The position numbers and the translations under genes are program-made. Source: Oscillospiraceae bacterium (GTDB taxonomy: Bacteria; Bacillota; Clostridia; Oscillospirales; Ruminococcaceae). Taken from it: a DNA stretch of 64,000 bases. Every line of letters begins with the position of its first letter. The first letter of the stretch is position 1. A model generated the notes under the pieces. That model worked only from the letters and a program-made list of their open reading frames with translations, was not told the DNA's origin and made no database searches. This document shows, in pieces, positions 54,516 through 62,874 of this stretch. The DNA is taken from assembly GCA_017887325.1 (NCBI GenBank), contig JAGHIE010000012.1:1-64000 (forward strand), written 5' to 3'.

Positions 54516-55226
54516 TTAATCTATTTTTACTGCTGGATCTTTAAACTCTTTCAATCTTTGATTGTAAGCATCTACAACTGCTTCTTTAAAAGCAATTTGT
54601 GGATTTTCTACACCCATTTTTTTAAGTAGAAATTCTGTAAAATAAGGATTTAGAACAAGTATAGGACCTATTACATATGTACCATAGAAATTATTTTTAC
54701 AAACACCTTCTACTTTGTGCTCTTTATTCATACCCATACCTCTTTCAAGATTTAAGAATGGATATTTTTCTACATCACCATAAGTTTTTGTAAATTGAGT
54801 TTGAAATCCTACAATTTCAATATCTTGATATTTACCTAATACCAATCCATTATATCTATGCCACATATCTCTTTTTGCATATAAATCAAAAATACCTAAA
54901 CCTTCTATTTTAGATCCATCTTCATTTTCTATGTAATTATAAAGAACTTCAACAGCATTACCTGTAAATAAGAAAATTTGATTTTGTTCTATTTTTTCAA
55001 TGATTTGAGCTTTATGTTCTTTAAGTTTATTTATAACTTTTTCTTGTGCAGACTCACTCATAGGTCCCATATAAACTAAAGCAATATCATCATTTAAAAA
55101 TTTCAAATCATCATTTAAAGATGTCTTTATAAATTCTGCATCTGGTAGACATTTAGATAAATATTTTATATTACTACTATCTCCAAATAAATTACACAAC
55201 TCTGGGAATAAAACTTCTATTTTCAT
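54516..55226 (-). CDS. GatD-like class I glutamine amidotransferase lacking the catalytic Cys and His
   Basis: A 236-aa protein of the CobB/CobQ-type amidotransferase family, in the position of GatD, the partner of MurT in amidating lipid II glutamate. The nucleophile elbow that should read C-G-G is FLFTGN (residues 85-90), with Thr for Cys. The histidine position in GTYVIGP (182-188) is Ile. So glutamine hydrolysis is not expected. I recall similar clostridial sequences with TGN at this place, so it may be a family variant rather than decay. It follows the MurT-like gene by 11 bases. Confidence 0.82.
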   Translation of the reverse strand: MKIEVLFPELCNLFGDSSNIKYLSKCLPDAEFIKTSLNDDLKFLNDDIALVYMGPMSESAQEKVINKLKEHKAQIIEKIEQNQIFLFTGNAVEVLYNYIENEDGSKIEGLGIFDLYAKRDMWHRYNGLVLGKYQDIEIVGFQTQFTKTYGDVEKYPFLNLERGMGMNKEHKVEGVCKNNFYGTYVIGPILVLNPYFTEFLLKKMGVENPQIAFKEAVVDAYNQRLKEFKDPAVKID

Positions 55227-55237
55227 ATCAATACCTC

Positions 55238-56614
55238 TTATTTTGACAACATTTCCATTATTTTATTTTTTATTGTAACTGAATAATGATGTGTGTATAT
55301 ATCATGTAATACAAAAATAGTATCAACTTTGTCAATATCTAAAAATTGTGGTGTATCAACTTCTTTTTCACACACAAATATTTTTTCTTCTGGAATACCT
55401 GCTAGTAACATTCTAGTTTTCATATCTTTATGTCTTGGTCCACCAGTTATTACTTGTACTATATCATCAGAATTTAAAAATTCAAAGTCTGTATCAAAAA
55501 GCCAAGCAACATTCTCACTAGAGTGTTGTGCATCAAAATAGTCATCAAATTCTAAGATAACAGCTTTTTTACCTTCTTGTTGTCTAACAAAGTCCATAAC
55601 TCTTGAGCAAGCAATTGGATTTTGTCCTTTTGCTAAGTTTGAAATAATTTTTTTACCATTAACAACTACTTCATCAAATCTTGATTCTACAATTTTTATA
55701 TTTTGTAAAGATTTTTCTATTTGATCACTAGTTAAACCAAATTCTCTTAATAAAGTAATAGCAGTAGCTTCATTATAAATATCAGTTGCATTATTACCTA
55801 TTAAACGATATTTTTCTCTTTCACCTTTTGAATTAATGATAATGTATTTTTCTTCATAGTTTATTGTATCAACATCATAATCAAATTTTGGTGAACCATA
55901 ATCACAATTAGGACAATGAGCAACACCTATGTGATTATATCTAATATATTCAAAATCTAATTTTGAATTACATTTAGGGCAAGAAACGATATCTTTTATT
56001 ATGTTATTTGTAGGTGTAGTTTTTGTATCTTTGCTAGAAATCCCAAAATAAACTCTGTCATTATCTTCTGCTAAATGATTACTAATTAAATCTTCACCAT
56101 TTAATATTAACTTACTTGTTTTTGGAATTTGTTTATTTAAAATTGAAACAATAAAATCAGAATGAGCATTTCTTTTATATGAATCCCTAAATAAGTTTGT
56201 GCAAACTAAAAAATTAGGTTGTACATAAGGTAATATATAAGGAGTCATTCTTTCATCTATTTCTAAAACTTCTATATCTTTAGTAGCTTTACCGGATAGA
56301 GTTGATTGAGCCATTAAAGCGGCTGCAATACCAGCATCTATATTACCACCAAATTTATTACCACCAACATTATATCCATTGTCAGTTAATATATCGTTTA
56401 TTAAGTTTGATACAGTTGTTTTACCATTAGTACCTGTAACACCAATAATAGTTTTTGGTTTTTCTATTTGTGCTAGAAAGTCAGGACACATTTTTAATGC
56501 TATATTTCCTGGCAAATGAGTTGCATTTTTACCAATTAATTTTAATGATCTTGTCAAAAACTTCATTGACCATAATGTAAAATAAAATCTTAATGTTTTT
56601 TTATTTTCTTTCAT
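55238..56614 (-). CDS. murT: MurT-like Mur ligase (DUF1727)
   Basis: A 458-aa Mur-ligase-fold protein. The ATP loop is GVTGTNGKTT (about 58-67). An inserted zinc ribbon carries CPKC and CPNC (about 205-240), as in characterised MurT, and the C-terminal DUF1727 domain follows. Where MurT usually has a D-N-x-A-D stretch completing the GatD triad, this protein reads EFDDYFDAQHSSENV, another departure. It should bind lipid II or a related substrate. It is the first gene of the pair. Confidence 0.85.
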   Translation of the reverse strand: MKENKKTLRFYFTLWSMKFLTRSLKLIGKNATHLPGNIALKMCPDFLAQIEKPKTIIGVTGTNGKTTVSNLINDILTDNGYNVGGNKFGGNIDAGIAAALMAQSTLSGKATKDIEVLEIDERMTPYILPYVQPNFLVCTNLFRDSYKRNAHSDFIVSILNKQIPKTSKLILNGEDLISNHLAEDNDRVYFGISSKDTKTTPTNNIIKDIVSCPKCNSKLDFEYIRYNHIGVAHCPNCDYGSPKFDYDVDTINYEEKYIIINSKGEREKYRLIGNNATDIYNEATAITLLREFGLTSDQIEKSLQNIKIVESRFDEVVVNGKKIISNLAKGQNPIACSRVMDFVRQQEGKKAVILEFDDYFDAQHSSENVAWLFDTDFEFLNSDDIVQVITGGPRHKDMKTRMLLAGIPEEKIFVCEKEVDTPQFLDIDKVDTIFVLHDIYTHHYSVTIKNKIMEMLSK

Positions 56615-56697
56615 TTTTATATCCCTTTACTTTTTATAGAATTATCCTTTTAATTATATCATACTAAAACAAAAAAATCCATTTAAAGATGTAATAA

Positions 56698-58653
56698 TTA
56701 ACAATGTTTATATTTTTCTACATCATTCCATTTTACTGTAAACCCTGCTCCATGTGAGCAAAATACAGAATCTGGTGTATTTTCTAAATCTCTTTCTGGA
56801 TTGTAATCATATTGTTCTATAACTTTTTTCTGATTATGACAATCAAAATAACCTAGAAAATTCAAACTAATATTACCATTACCTTTGGTAAATGATATAA
56901 ATTCTTTATAATAATTCATAAATGTTGAAACAGGAGCTTTTCCCGAAATAATACATTTATCTTCATACATTTCTGGAGAATTAAATTCGCCATTATATTT
57001 TTGTATATCACTTATAACTCTACCTAGTAAATCTTGTGGTACATCTATTTCAAAAGAATAATATGGTTCTAATAATTTTGAGTTAACTCTCATTAATCCT
57101 TGTCGTATAGCTCTATAAGTAGCCTCTCTAAAATCTCCACCTTCTGTATGTTTCAAATGAGCTCTACCAGTAACCAAAGTATATTTTACATCATCTAATT
57201 CAGCACCTATCAAAACACCTTTATGTTTCTTTTCAAAAATATGTTTTTTTATTAAATTTTGATAATTGCTTGATAATTCATCTAATGAGCACTCACTGCT
57301 AAAAGTTATTCCCTCTGAATTTTTATTAGGAGAAATTTTTATATGCACTTCAGCATAATGTCTTAATGGTTCAAAATGCCCATAACCTACGACTTCATCA
57401 CAAACTGTTTCTTTATATAGTATCTTACATTCTCCAAAAGTTACATCAACATCAAATCTCTCTTTTATAATTTGTGTTAAAATCTCCAGTTGAATTTCTC
57501 CCATTATAGAAATATGTATTTCTGATAACTTTTCATTCCATATAATTTTAAGCATTGGGTCTTCTTCTTCTAGTTTTTTTAGATATTGCATCATAGTTTT
57601 AGAATGTATTTTTTCATCGTCCCAATTTAATTTTGTTATAAGCATTGGCACTAAATTATAACTTGATTTAGTTATTTCATCTCCTATTGAGTCCCCACAA
57701 CATACACAACTTAAACCAGTTACAGCACAGATTTCTCCTTTTTTTATTTCTGATACTGTAGTATACTTACCACCATTATATTTTCTTATTTCATTTATTT
57801 TTTGAAAACATATTTTATTGTTATCATAATCGAATACTCGTATTTCGTCTTTTATTTTTAAACTGCCATTTTCTACTTTCAAAAATACTTGTCTATTATT
57901 TTGACTATCATATTTTATCTTATAACATTTTGCGATAATATTATTGTTGTCATATTGCTTTTCTTTTAACTTTACTAGTATATTTAAAAGCTCATTAACA
58001 CCTATTCCATTTAAAGCACTACCACTAATACTTATAGATAATTTGTTGTGCAAAAATCCTTCGAATAGATTATTTTCCCAGTTATTAAAATCATAGTTCT
58101 CTGATAAAAAAAACTCTAACAAATCATCATCTGTTTCTGCTATTTGCTCTATTTCATCTTCATTAAAATCTTTTTTGTCTGCATAGTAATCAAGATTTAC
58201 TAATTTATTACTGATGTATTTTTCTATATCAGTAGATACTTTTTTTACATCAGAACCTTCTCTATCTGTTTTATTAATAAAAAATATTTTAGGAATATTA
58301 TGTTTATCTAAAAGTCTTAATATTGTTTTTGTATGTCCTTGAACTCCTTCAACAGCACTTACAACTACTATCGCATAATCAATGACTTGTAAAATTCTCT
58401 CCATCTCTGAACTAAAATCAATATGACCTGGTGAATCAAGTAGATAAAATGATTTATCTTTTATATTAAAATGAGCTTGGTCTGCAAATATTGTTATACC
58501 TCTTTGTTTTTCTATAGAGTGTGTATCTAAAAATGTGTTTTGATGATCAACTCTACCACAAGTTCTAATTTCATTTGTCTGATATAAAATTTGTTCTGCC
58601 AATGTTGTTTTTCCTGCATCGACATGTGCTAAAATTCCTAAAGTTAAACTCAT
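56698..58653 (-). CDS. TetM/EF-G-like ribosomal-protection-type GTPase
   Basis: A 651-aa translational GTPase. G1 is AHVDAGKTT, G3 is DSPGHIDF (S for the usual T), G4 is NKTD. EF-G-like domains III-V follow. It is clearly related to TetM/TetO but diverged, and it ends with NTPDSVFCSHGAGFTVKW, which acquired TetM proteins lack and which I recall from chromosomal clostridial members. Base composition matches the neighbours and no mobile element is near. Tetracycline protection is therefore uncertain. Confidence 0.85.
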   Translation of the reverse strand: MSLTLGILAHVDAGKTTLAEQILYQTNEIRTCGRVDHQNTFLDTHSIEKQRGITIFADQAHFNIKDKSFYLLDSPGHIDFSSEMERILQVIDYAIVVVSAVEGVQGHTKTILRLLDKHNIPKIFFINKTDREGSDVKKVSTDIEKYISNKLVNLDYYADKKDFNEDEIEQIAETDDDLLEFFLSENYDFNNWENNLFEGFLHNKLSISISGSALNGIGVNELLNILVKLKEKQYDNNNIIAKCYKIKYDSQNNRQVFLKVENGSLKIKDEIRVFDYDNNKICFQKINEIRKYNGGKYTTVSEIKKGEICAVTGLSCVCCGDSIGDEITKSSYNLVPMLITKLNWDDEKIHSKTMMQYLKKLEEEDPMLKIIWNEKLSEIHISIMGEIQLEILTQIIKERFDVDVTFGECKILYKETVCDEVVGYGHFEPLRHYAEVHIKISPNKNSEGITFSSECSLDELSSNYQNLIKKHIFEKKHKGVLIGAELDDVKYTLVTGRAHLKHTEGGDFREATYRAIRQGLMRVNSKLLEPYYSFEIDVPQDLLGRVISDIQKYNGEFNSPEMYEDKCIISGKAPVSTFMNYYKEFISFTKGNGNISLNFLGYFDCHNQKKVIEQYDYNPERDLENTPDSVFCSHGAGFTVKWNDVEKYKHC

Positions 58654-58664
58654 AACATCTCCTA

Positions 58665-58925
58665 TTATAATTTACAACTTGTTCCAAAATCCCCTATTGA
58701 AAAAGTTGTTTTTTCTTCATTGTAATTTATTTTTATAAAATGATTTCTAAAATATTTATTTATTATATCATATACTTCTTGTGGTATATCTAAACATTTT
58801 TGTTTGTCTAAAGTTCTAATTGATACTAATTGTCCTGAACACATATCTTTAAGTATTAATAAAAATCCATATGGCTTTAATTCTTGATTTAAAACCATGA
58901 TATCTTGATATGATACTATTTCCAT
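58665..58925 (-). CDS. Small protein (86 aa), possibly RDAC family
   Basis: A small soluble protein 11 bases upstream of the TetM-like gene. The segment LLILKDMCSGQLVSIR (about 22-37) resembles the R-D-A-C motif region of a clostridial small-protein family, with M for A; this is from memory. It has a second cysteine near its C-terminus. Function unknown. The tight spacing suggests joint expression with the GTPase. Confidence 0.6.
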   Translation of the reverse strand: MEIVSYQDIMVLNQELKPYGFLLILKDMCSGQLVSIRTLDKQKCLDIPQEVYDIINKYFRNHFIKINYNEEKTTFSIGDFGTSCKL

Positions 58926-58963
58926 AAAATCACCCTTTTTATTATACCATATTTTAACTATAA

Positions 58964-58995
58964 AAAAACGATAATCAAAAGTGATTATCGTTTCT
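58964..58995 (-). terminator. Terminator of the HPr-like gene
   Basis: AAACGATAATCA pairs with TGATTATCGTTT around a four-base loop, followed by a T run on the minus strand. Confidence 0.82.
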
Positions 58996-58999
58996 TATT

Positions 59000-59230
59000 T
59001 TATTCTTGAACTTTAAATTCTTCTAAAGCTTTTAATACTTCTTCACTATCATTGCTTATTTGTAAAGAAATAGGTTTTGATAGGTCTAAACTAAATATAC
59101 CCATAATTGATTTTGCATCTACGATATATCTATCTGATACTAAATCGAAATCTCCATCAAATCTTAATAAAGTATTTGCAAATCTTTTTACTCTGTCAAT
59201 AGAAGACAAATCAACTTTAATTACTGTCAT
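59000..59230 (-). CDS. HPr-like protein lacking the active-site histidine
   Basis: A 76-aa protein with the HPr fold. The block VDAKSIMGIFSLDL (residues 37-50) matches the regulatory serine site of HPr, with S41 as candidate. The region that in true HPr reads G-L-H-A-R-P is SSIDRVKRFA, and no histidine is present anywhere. It cannot carry PTS phosphate but could still be a target of HPr kinase or a CcpA partner. It lies 44 bases after mgsA on the same strand. Confidence 0.82.
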   Translation of the reverse strand: MTVIKVDLSSIDRVKRFANTLLRFDGDFDLVSDRYIVDAKSIMGIFSLDLSKPISLQISNDSEEVLKALEEFKVQE

Positions 59231-59274
59231 TTTAAATTACCCCTTTTATATAAAAATTATTTTTACCTATTTAA

Positions 59275-59748
59275 TTATAATGTTTGTGCTCTCTCTTTTA
59301 TGTTTAAAGAAAAGTTTAAAACTTTTCTTTCATACTCAGAATTCATATAAGGTGATGTTATTATGAAATCTGCAGTAGCTCTATTATTAGCGATTGGAAT
59401 ATCATATACTTGAGCTATTCTAAGTAAAGCTTTAACATCTGGATCATGTGGTTGTGCTGTTAATGGGTCTGAGAAAAATATTATTAGATTAACTTTTCCC
59501 TCAACAATTTTAGCACCAATTTGTTGGTCGCCTCCCAAAGGACCACTGTTGTATCCTCTTACTGGCAAATTTGTTCTATCTGTAATCATTCTAGCAGTTG
59601 TACCAGTACCACACAAGAAATGATTTTTTAATATATCTTTATGTTTATTACACCACTCTATTAATTCTTCTTTCTTTTTATCATGAGCTATAAGAGCAAT
59701 ATTTTTTTGTTTTTCTATTGTAAGCGTTACGAATTTATTTTCTTCCAT
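59275..59748 (-). CDS. mgsA: Methylglyoxal synthase
   Basis: Turns dihydroxyacetone phosphate into methylglyoxal, a bypass of lower glycolysis when phosphate is low. The 157-aa protein has IALIAHDKKK, GTGTTA, SGPLGGDQQIGA and FFSDPLTAQPHDPDVKALLR, with the catalytic aspartates present. The upstream region has a promoter. It lies next to the HPr-like gene, both linked to carbon flow. Confidence 0.95.
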   Translation of the reverse strand: MEENKFVTLTIEKQKNIALIAHDKKKEELIEWCNKHKDILKNHFLCGTGTTARMITDRTNLPVRGYNSGPLGGDQQIGAKIVEGKVNLIIFFSDPLTAQPHDPDVKALLRIAQVYDIPIANNRATADFIITSPYMNSEYERKVLNFSLNIKERAQTL

Positions 59749-59779
59749 TTATTCCCCTCCTATAAATCTTCTCATAAAT

Positions 59780-59807
59780 ATTATATACCTTTTACGTAAT
59801 AAATCAA
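59780..59807 (-). promoter_or_regulatory. Promoter of mgsA
   Basis: On the minus strand TTGATT (59802-59807), a 16-base spacer and TATAAT (59780-59785), 31 bases before the ATG. Confidence 0.65.
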
Positions 59808-59861
59808 TAAAATTTATTATGAAATAATCATGTCAAAGAACACATAATATGTACACTATAA

Positions 59862-59898
59862 CAAAAACACCAGCAAATATTATTGTTGGTGTTTTCTT
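59862..59898 (-). terminator. Terminator of the zinc-ribbon gene
   Basis: AAAACACCAGCAA pairs with TTGTTGGTGTTTT (one mismatch) around a short loop, followed by a T run on the minus strand. Confidence 0.72.
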
Positions 59899-59919
59899 TA
59901 TAATATAAAGCTAATTATA

Positions 59920-60195
59920 TTAGTCTTGTTTCATATTCGCAAAGCATTCACTGCAGTATACAGGTCTGTCTTCTCTTGGTTTGAAAGGAACTTTTGCTTC
60001 TGCTCCACAAGAAGCACATGTTGCTGTGAACATTTCTTTTTGAACTCTTGTTGCATTTTTTCTTGCTTGACGACATTCTTTACATCTTTGTGGTTCGTTT
60101 TCAAAACCTCTTTCAGCATAAAATTCTTGTTCGCCAGCTGTAAATACGAATTCTTTTCCGCATTCTTTACATGTTAATGTTTTGTCTTGATACAT
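59920..60195 (-). CDS. Two-zinc-ribbon protein (zf-trcl type)
   Basis: A 91-aa protein with four CxxC pairs: CKEC and CKEC in the first half (residues 9-41), CASC and CSEC in the second (60-85). The linker FYAERGFENEPQRC is typical of the clostridial zinc-binding domain called zf-trcl. It should fold as two zinc ribbons that bind nucleic acid or protein. Function unknown. It lies downstream of the sigma gene behind a possible structured leader. Confidence 0.82.
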   Translation of the reverse strand: MYQDKTLTCKECGKEFVFTAGEQEFYAERGFENEPQRCKECRQARKNATRVQKEMFTATCASCGAEAKVPFKPREDRPVYCSECFANMKQD

Positions 60196-60226
60196 ATTTT
60201 TATAACCTCACTTGGAATATTATTTT

Positions 60227-60301
60227 GCCCATAAACGGATTTAAACCGTTACCTTTGTTATTTTTTGAAAACAACGCTCTGTTATTAAGCTACTAGGGCA
60301 T
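60227..60301 (-). ncRNA. Candidate three-way-junction leader RNA before the zinc-ribbon gene
   Basis: The minus strand can fold with an outer stem TGCCC/GGGCA that closes two hairpins: TTGTT/AACAA with an A-rich loop, and AACGG/CCGTT. Single-stranded stretches lie between, such as CTTAATAACAGAGCG. It occupies most of the 130-base gap between the sigma gene and the zinc-ribbon gene. I know no matching RNA family. The stems are short, so chance folding is possible. Confidence 0.35.
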
Positions 60302-60325
60302 ATTGTTAGCTATTATATTAGCTAA

Positions 60326-60898
60326 TTAATCGTTTAATACCGTTTTCAACTTTCGGCGCACACGTTGCAATGCATTGTCTACAGCCTTTTGAGTTGAGTT
60401 AACGAGTGTTGAAATCTCAAAATAACTTTTTCCATCAAGGTAATAAAACAGTACATTTTTTTCAAATTCAGACAATTCCAATTGTATTTTTTCTAAAAGC
60501 TCATTGTATAAAACTTTATCCTCATAAATGTTTTCAGGATTTTCCTTATTTGTAAGCAAATCTCCAACATCTATATCTTCATCTAATTTTAAAACACTTT
60601 TATCTACAATGGATTTTTTTGTAAAAATTTTATTCAAATAATTCTTAACAGAATTATCTAAACAACGATTAGCATAAGTTTTAAACTTTACATTCTTGGT
60701 TTTATCAAATGTATTAACAACATTCAAAAAGGATATCAATATCTCCTGCTGAGCATCTTCAAAATCACACTCTGATAATTTATAGCTTCTCAACTTTATA
60801 TTTATAACATCAATATATCTTACAATTAAAAGAGCTAATGCTTCATGATTTCCATTTCTATACATTTCCACCAATTTTTCATCAGAAAATCTTTGCAT
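60326..60898 (-). CDS. SigH-like alternative sigma factor
   Basis: A 190-aa sigma-70-family factor. Region 2 (about 15-85) has FEDAQQEILISFLNVV and KFKTYANRCLDNSVKNYL. Region 4 (about 135-185) contains LSEFEKNVLFYYLDGKSYFEIS and an HTH with QKAVDNALQRVRRK. Size and blocks fit SigH (Spo0H), the sporulation and competence sigma factor, but the match is not strong enough to be certain. It has its own promoter. The zinc-ribbon gene lies downstream. Confidence 0.8.
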   Translation of the reverse strand: MQRFSDEKLVEMYRNGNHEALALLIVRYIDVINIKLRSYKLSECDFEDAQQEILISFLNVVNTFDKTKNVKFKTYANRCLDNSVKNYLNKIFTKKSIVDKSVLKLDEDIDVGDLLTNKENPENIYEDKVLYNELLEKIQLELSEFEKNVLFYYLDGKSYFEISTLVNSTQKAVDNALQRVRRKLKTVLND

Positions 60899-60936
60899 TA
60901 AAAATTATATCCTCCAGATTTATTAATCTAGAATTC

Positions 60937-60965
60937 ATAATACAGTTATTTAAACAAATTGTCAA
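60937..60965 (-). promoter_or_regulatory. Promoter of the SigH-like gene
   Basis: On the minus strand TTGACA (60960-60965), a 17-base spacer and TATTAT (60937-60942), 39 bases before the ATG; a GGAGG ribosome site lies between. Confidence 0.75.
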
Positions 60966-61128
60966 GCTATTTTTTATTATTACACAACTTTTTATTAATT
61001 TTCTACAAATTTATACATAATTCGTTGTATCTTGCACTTAATACACAAATTTAGTTTATTTTATATTGTAGAATTTTTTTACTATTTATGATATTATTAT
61101 ATTGATTTTATTTTATGGAGAGTAACTT

Positions 61129-62862
61129 ATGAAAACATTATTAATCGGAATAAATGCAAAGTTTATTCACTCTAATTTGGCTATTCGTTCCATACAAAAA
61201 TATGCCAAAGAAATAAATAATTTAAATATAGAAATCGCAGAATATACTATAAATCAAAGATGTGAATTCATTTTACAAGAAATATATAAACAAAAACCTG
61301 ACTTTTTGGGATTTTCATGCTATATTTGGAATTTTGAATTAATTAAAAGATTATGTAATGAAATTAAAAAAATATTACCTAAAACAATTATTTGTTTAGG
61401 TGGTCCAGAAGTATCTTTTAATGCAAAGGAAGTTTTGGAAAATACATACGCAGATTTGGTTATTATGGGAGAAGGCGAAGAAGTATTTTCTAACTTAATT
61501 TTAAGTATGAATGATACACCAATATTAAAAGAAGAAATATTATCAAATATATTGGGAATTGCTTATAAAATAAATGACAAAATTGCAACAAATAATCAAG
61601 CTAACCCACCACAAATGGATGACTTACCATTTGTATATGAAGATATCGAAGATTTAGATCATAAAATCATTTACTACGAAAGCTCAAGAGGTTGTCCATT
61701 CCGTTGTCAATATTGTCTGTCAGGTGCTGGAAGCAGAGTAAGAACTTTATCTTTAGACAGAGTTTTCTCTGATTTAAAATTTTTCCTAAATAAAAAAGTT
61801 AGACAAGTTAAATTTGTAGACAGAACTTTTAACTTTGATAAAAAATATGCTCTTTCTATTTGGAAGTTTTTACATGAAAATGATAATGGATATACAAACT
61901 TTCATTTTGAAATAGCAGCAGAATTATTAGATGATGAAATAATGGATTTTCTAAAAAATGTTAGAAAAGGATTTTTCCAATTTGAAATAGGTGTTCAATC
62001 AACTAACCCTAAAACACTAGAACATATTAAACGAATTACAAAAATTGATAAACTAAGAATTATAATAAACAAACTACAACAAGCTAATAATATACACTTG
62101 CATTTAGATTTGATTATAGGTTTGCCTTATGAAGATTATAAAACATTTTCAAAATCTTTTGATGATGTATATTCTTTATCACCAGACCAATTACAAGTAG
62201 GATTTTTAAAACTTTTAAAAGGTTCTGGCTTATACAATAACAAAGATAAATATGGTATTGTTTGTAGTGAGTATGCACCATATGAGGTTTTATATACTAA
62301 TGATTTACCTTATAGCGATTTATTAAAATTAAAAGCTTTAGAGGAAATGGTTGAAATTTACTATAATTCTAATAGATTTATCTTACTTGTAAAATACTTG
62401 GTTTCTTTATTTGATTCACCATTTAAAATGTTTGAAAGTTTGGCAAATTTCTACACACAAGAAAAATACTATACAATGTCACATACCAATATTGCTTACT
62501 ATACAATATTATATAAATTTTTCAAATCACTAAATAAAGGTAATGAGTATTTATTTAAGTGGTATGCGAAATTTGATATTTATTCACACGAAAAAGCTAA
62601 AAAATTACCTGATTGGTTAGATAATGATTTATCAAAAGACTATAAAAATTTGTGTTATGAATTTTTGGACAATGAAGATAATATAACTAAATATCTACCA
62701 GAATATAAGGATTTTGACACAAAACAAATTTATAGACAAGCTCATATAGAAGTTTTTCCTTTTAATCCTATATCAAATGAAAATATAGTTACTCCTATAT
62801 TATTTAATTACAAAAATTGTGATTTACTTGGAAATGCAAAATACGAAATAATCAAATTATAG
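61129..62862 (+). CDS. B12-binding radical SAM protein with DUF4080 domain
   Basis: A 577-aa enzyme of unknown reaction. The N-terminal cobalamin-binding-like domain (about 1-140) contains LGFSCYIWNFE and CLGGPEVS. The radical SAM domain follows, with the cluster motif CPFRCQYC (near residue 190). The C-terminal part (about 400-577) corresponds to DUF4080. The usual DxHxxG cobalamin histidine is not obvious. GGAGAG precedes the ATG. It lies 12 bases before uvrC on the same strand. Confidence 0.88.
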   Translation: MKTLLIGINAKFIHSNLAIRSIQKYAKEINNLNIEIAEYTINQRCEFILQEIYKQKPDFLGFSCYIWNFELIKRLCNEIKKILPKTIICLGGPEVSFNAKEVLENTYADLVIMGEGEEVFSNLILSMNDTPILKEEILSNILGIAYKINDKIATNNQANPPQMDDLPFVYEDIEDLDHKIIYYESSRGCPFRCQYCLSGAGSRVRTLSLDRVFSDLKFFLNKKVRQVKFVDRTFNFDKKYALSIWKFLHENDNGYTNFHFEIAAELLDDEIMDFLKNVRKGFFQFEIGVQSTNPKTLEHIKRITKIDKLRIIINKLQQANNIHLHLDLIIGLPYEDYKTFSKSFDDVYSLSPDQLQVGFLKLLKGSGLYNNKDKYGIVCSEYAPYEVLYTNDLPYSDLLKLKALEEMVEIYYNSNRFILLVKYLVSLFDSPFKMFESLANFYTQEKYYTMSHTNIAYYTILYKFFKSLNKGNEYLFKWYAKFDIYSHEKAKKLPDWLDNDLSKDYKNLCYEFLDNEDNITKYLPEYKDFDTKQIYRQAHIEVFPFNPISNENIVTPILFNYKNCDLLGNAKYEIIKL

Positions 62863-62874
62863 AAAGGAGTTAAA

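Noticed and set aside
56698-58653. Recently acquired tetracycline-resistance island
   Set aside because: Base composition equals the surroundings, no transposase, integrase or direct repeats are nearby, and the C-terminus differs from mobile TetM.
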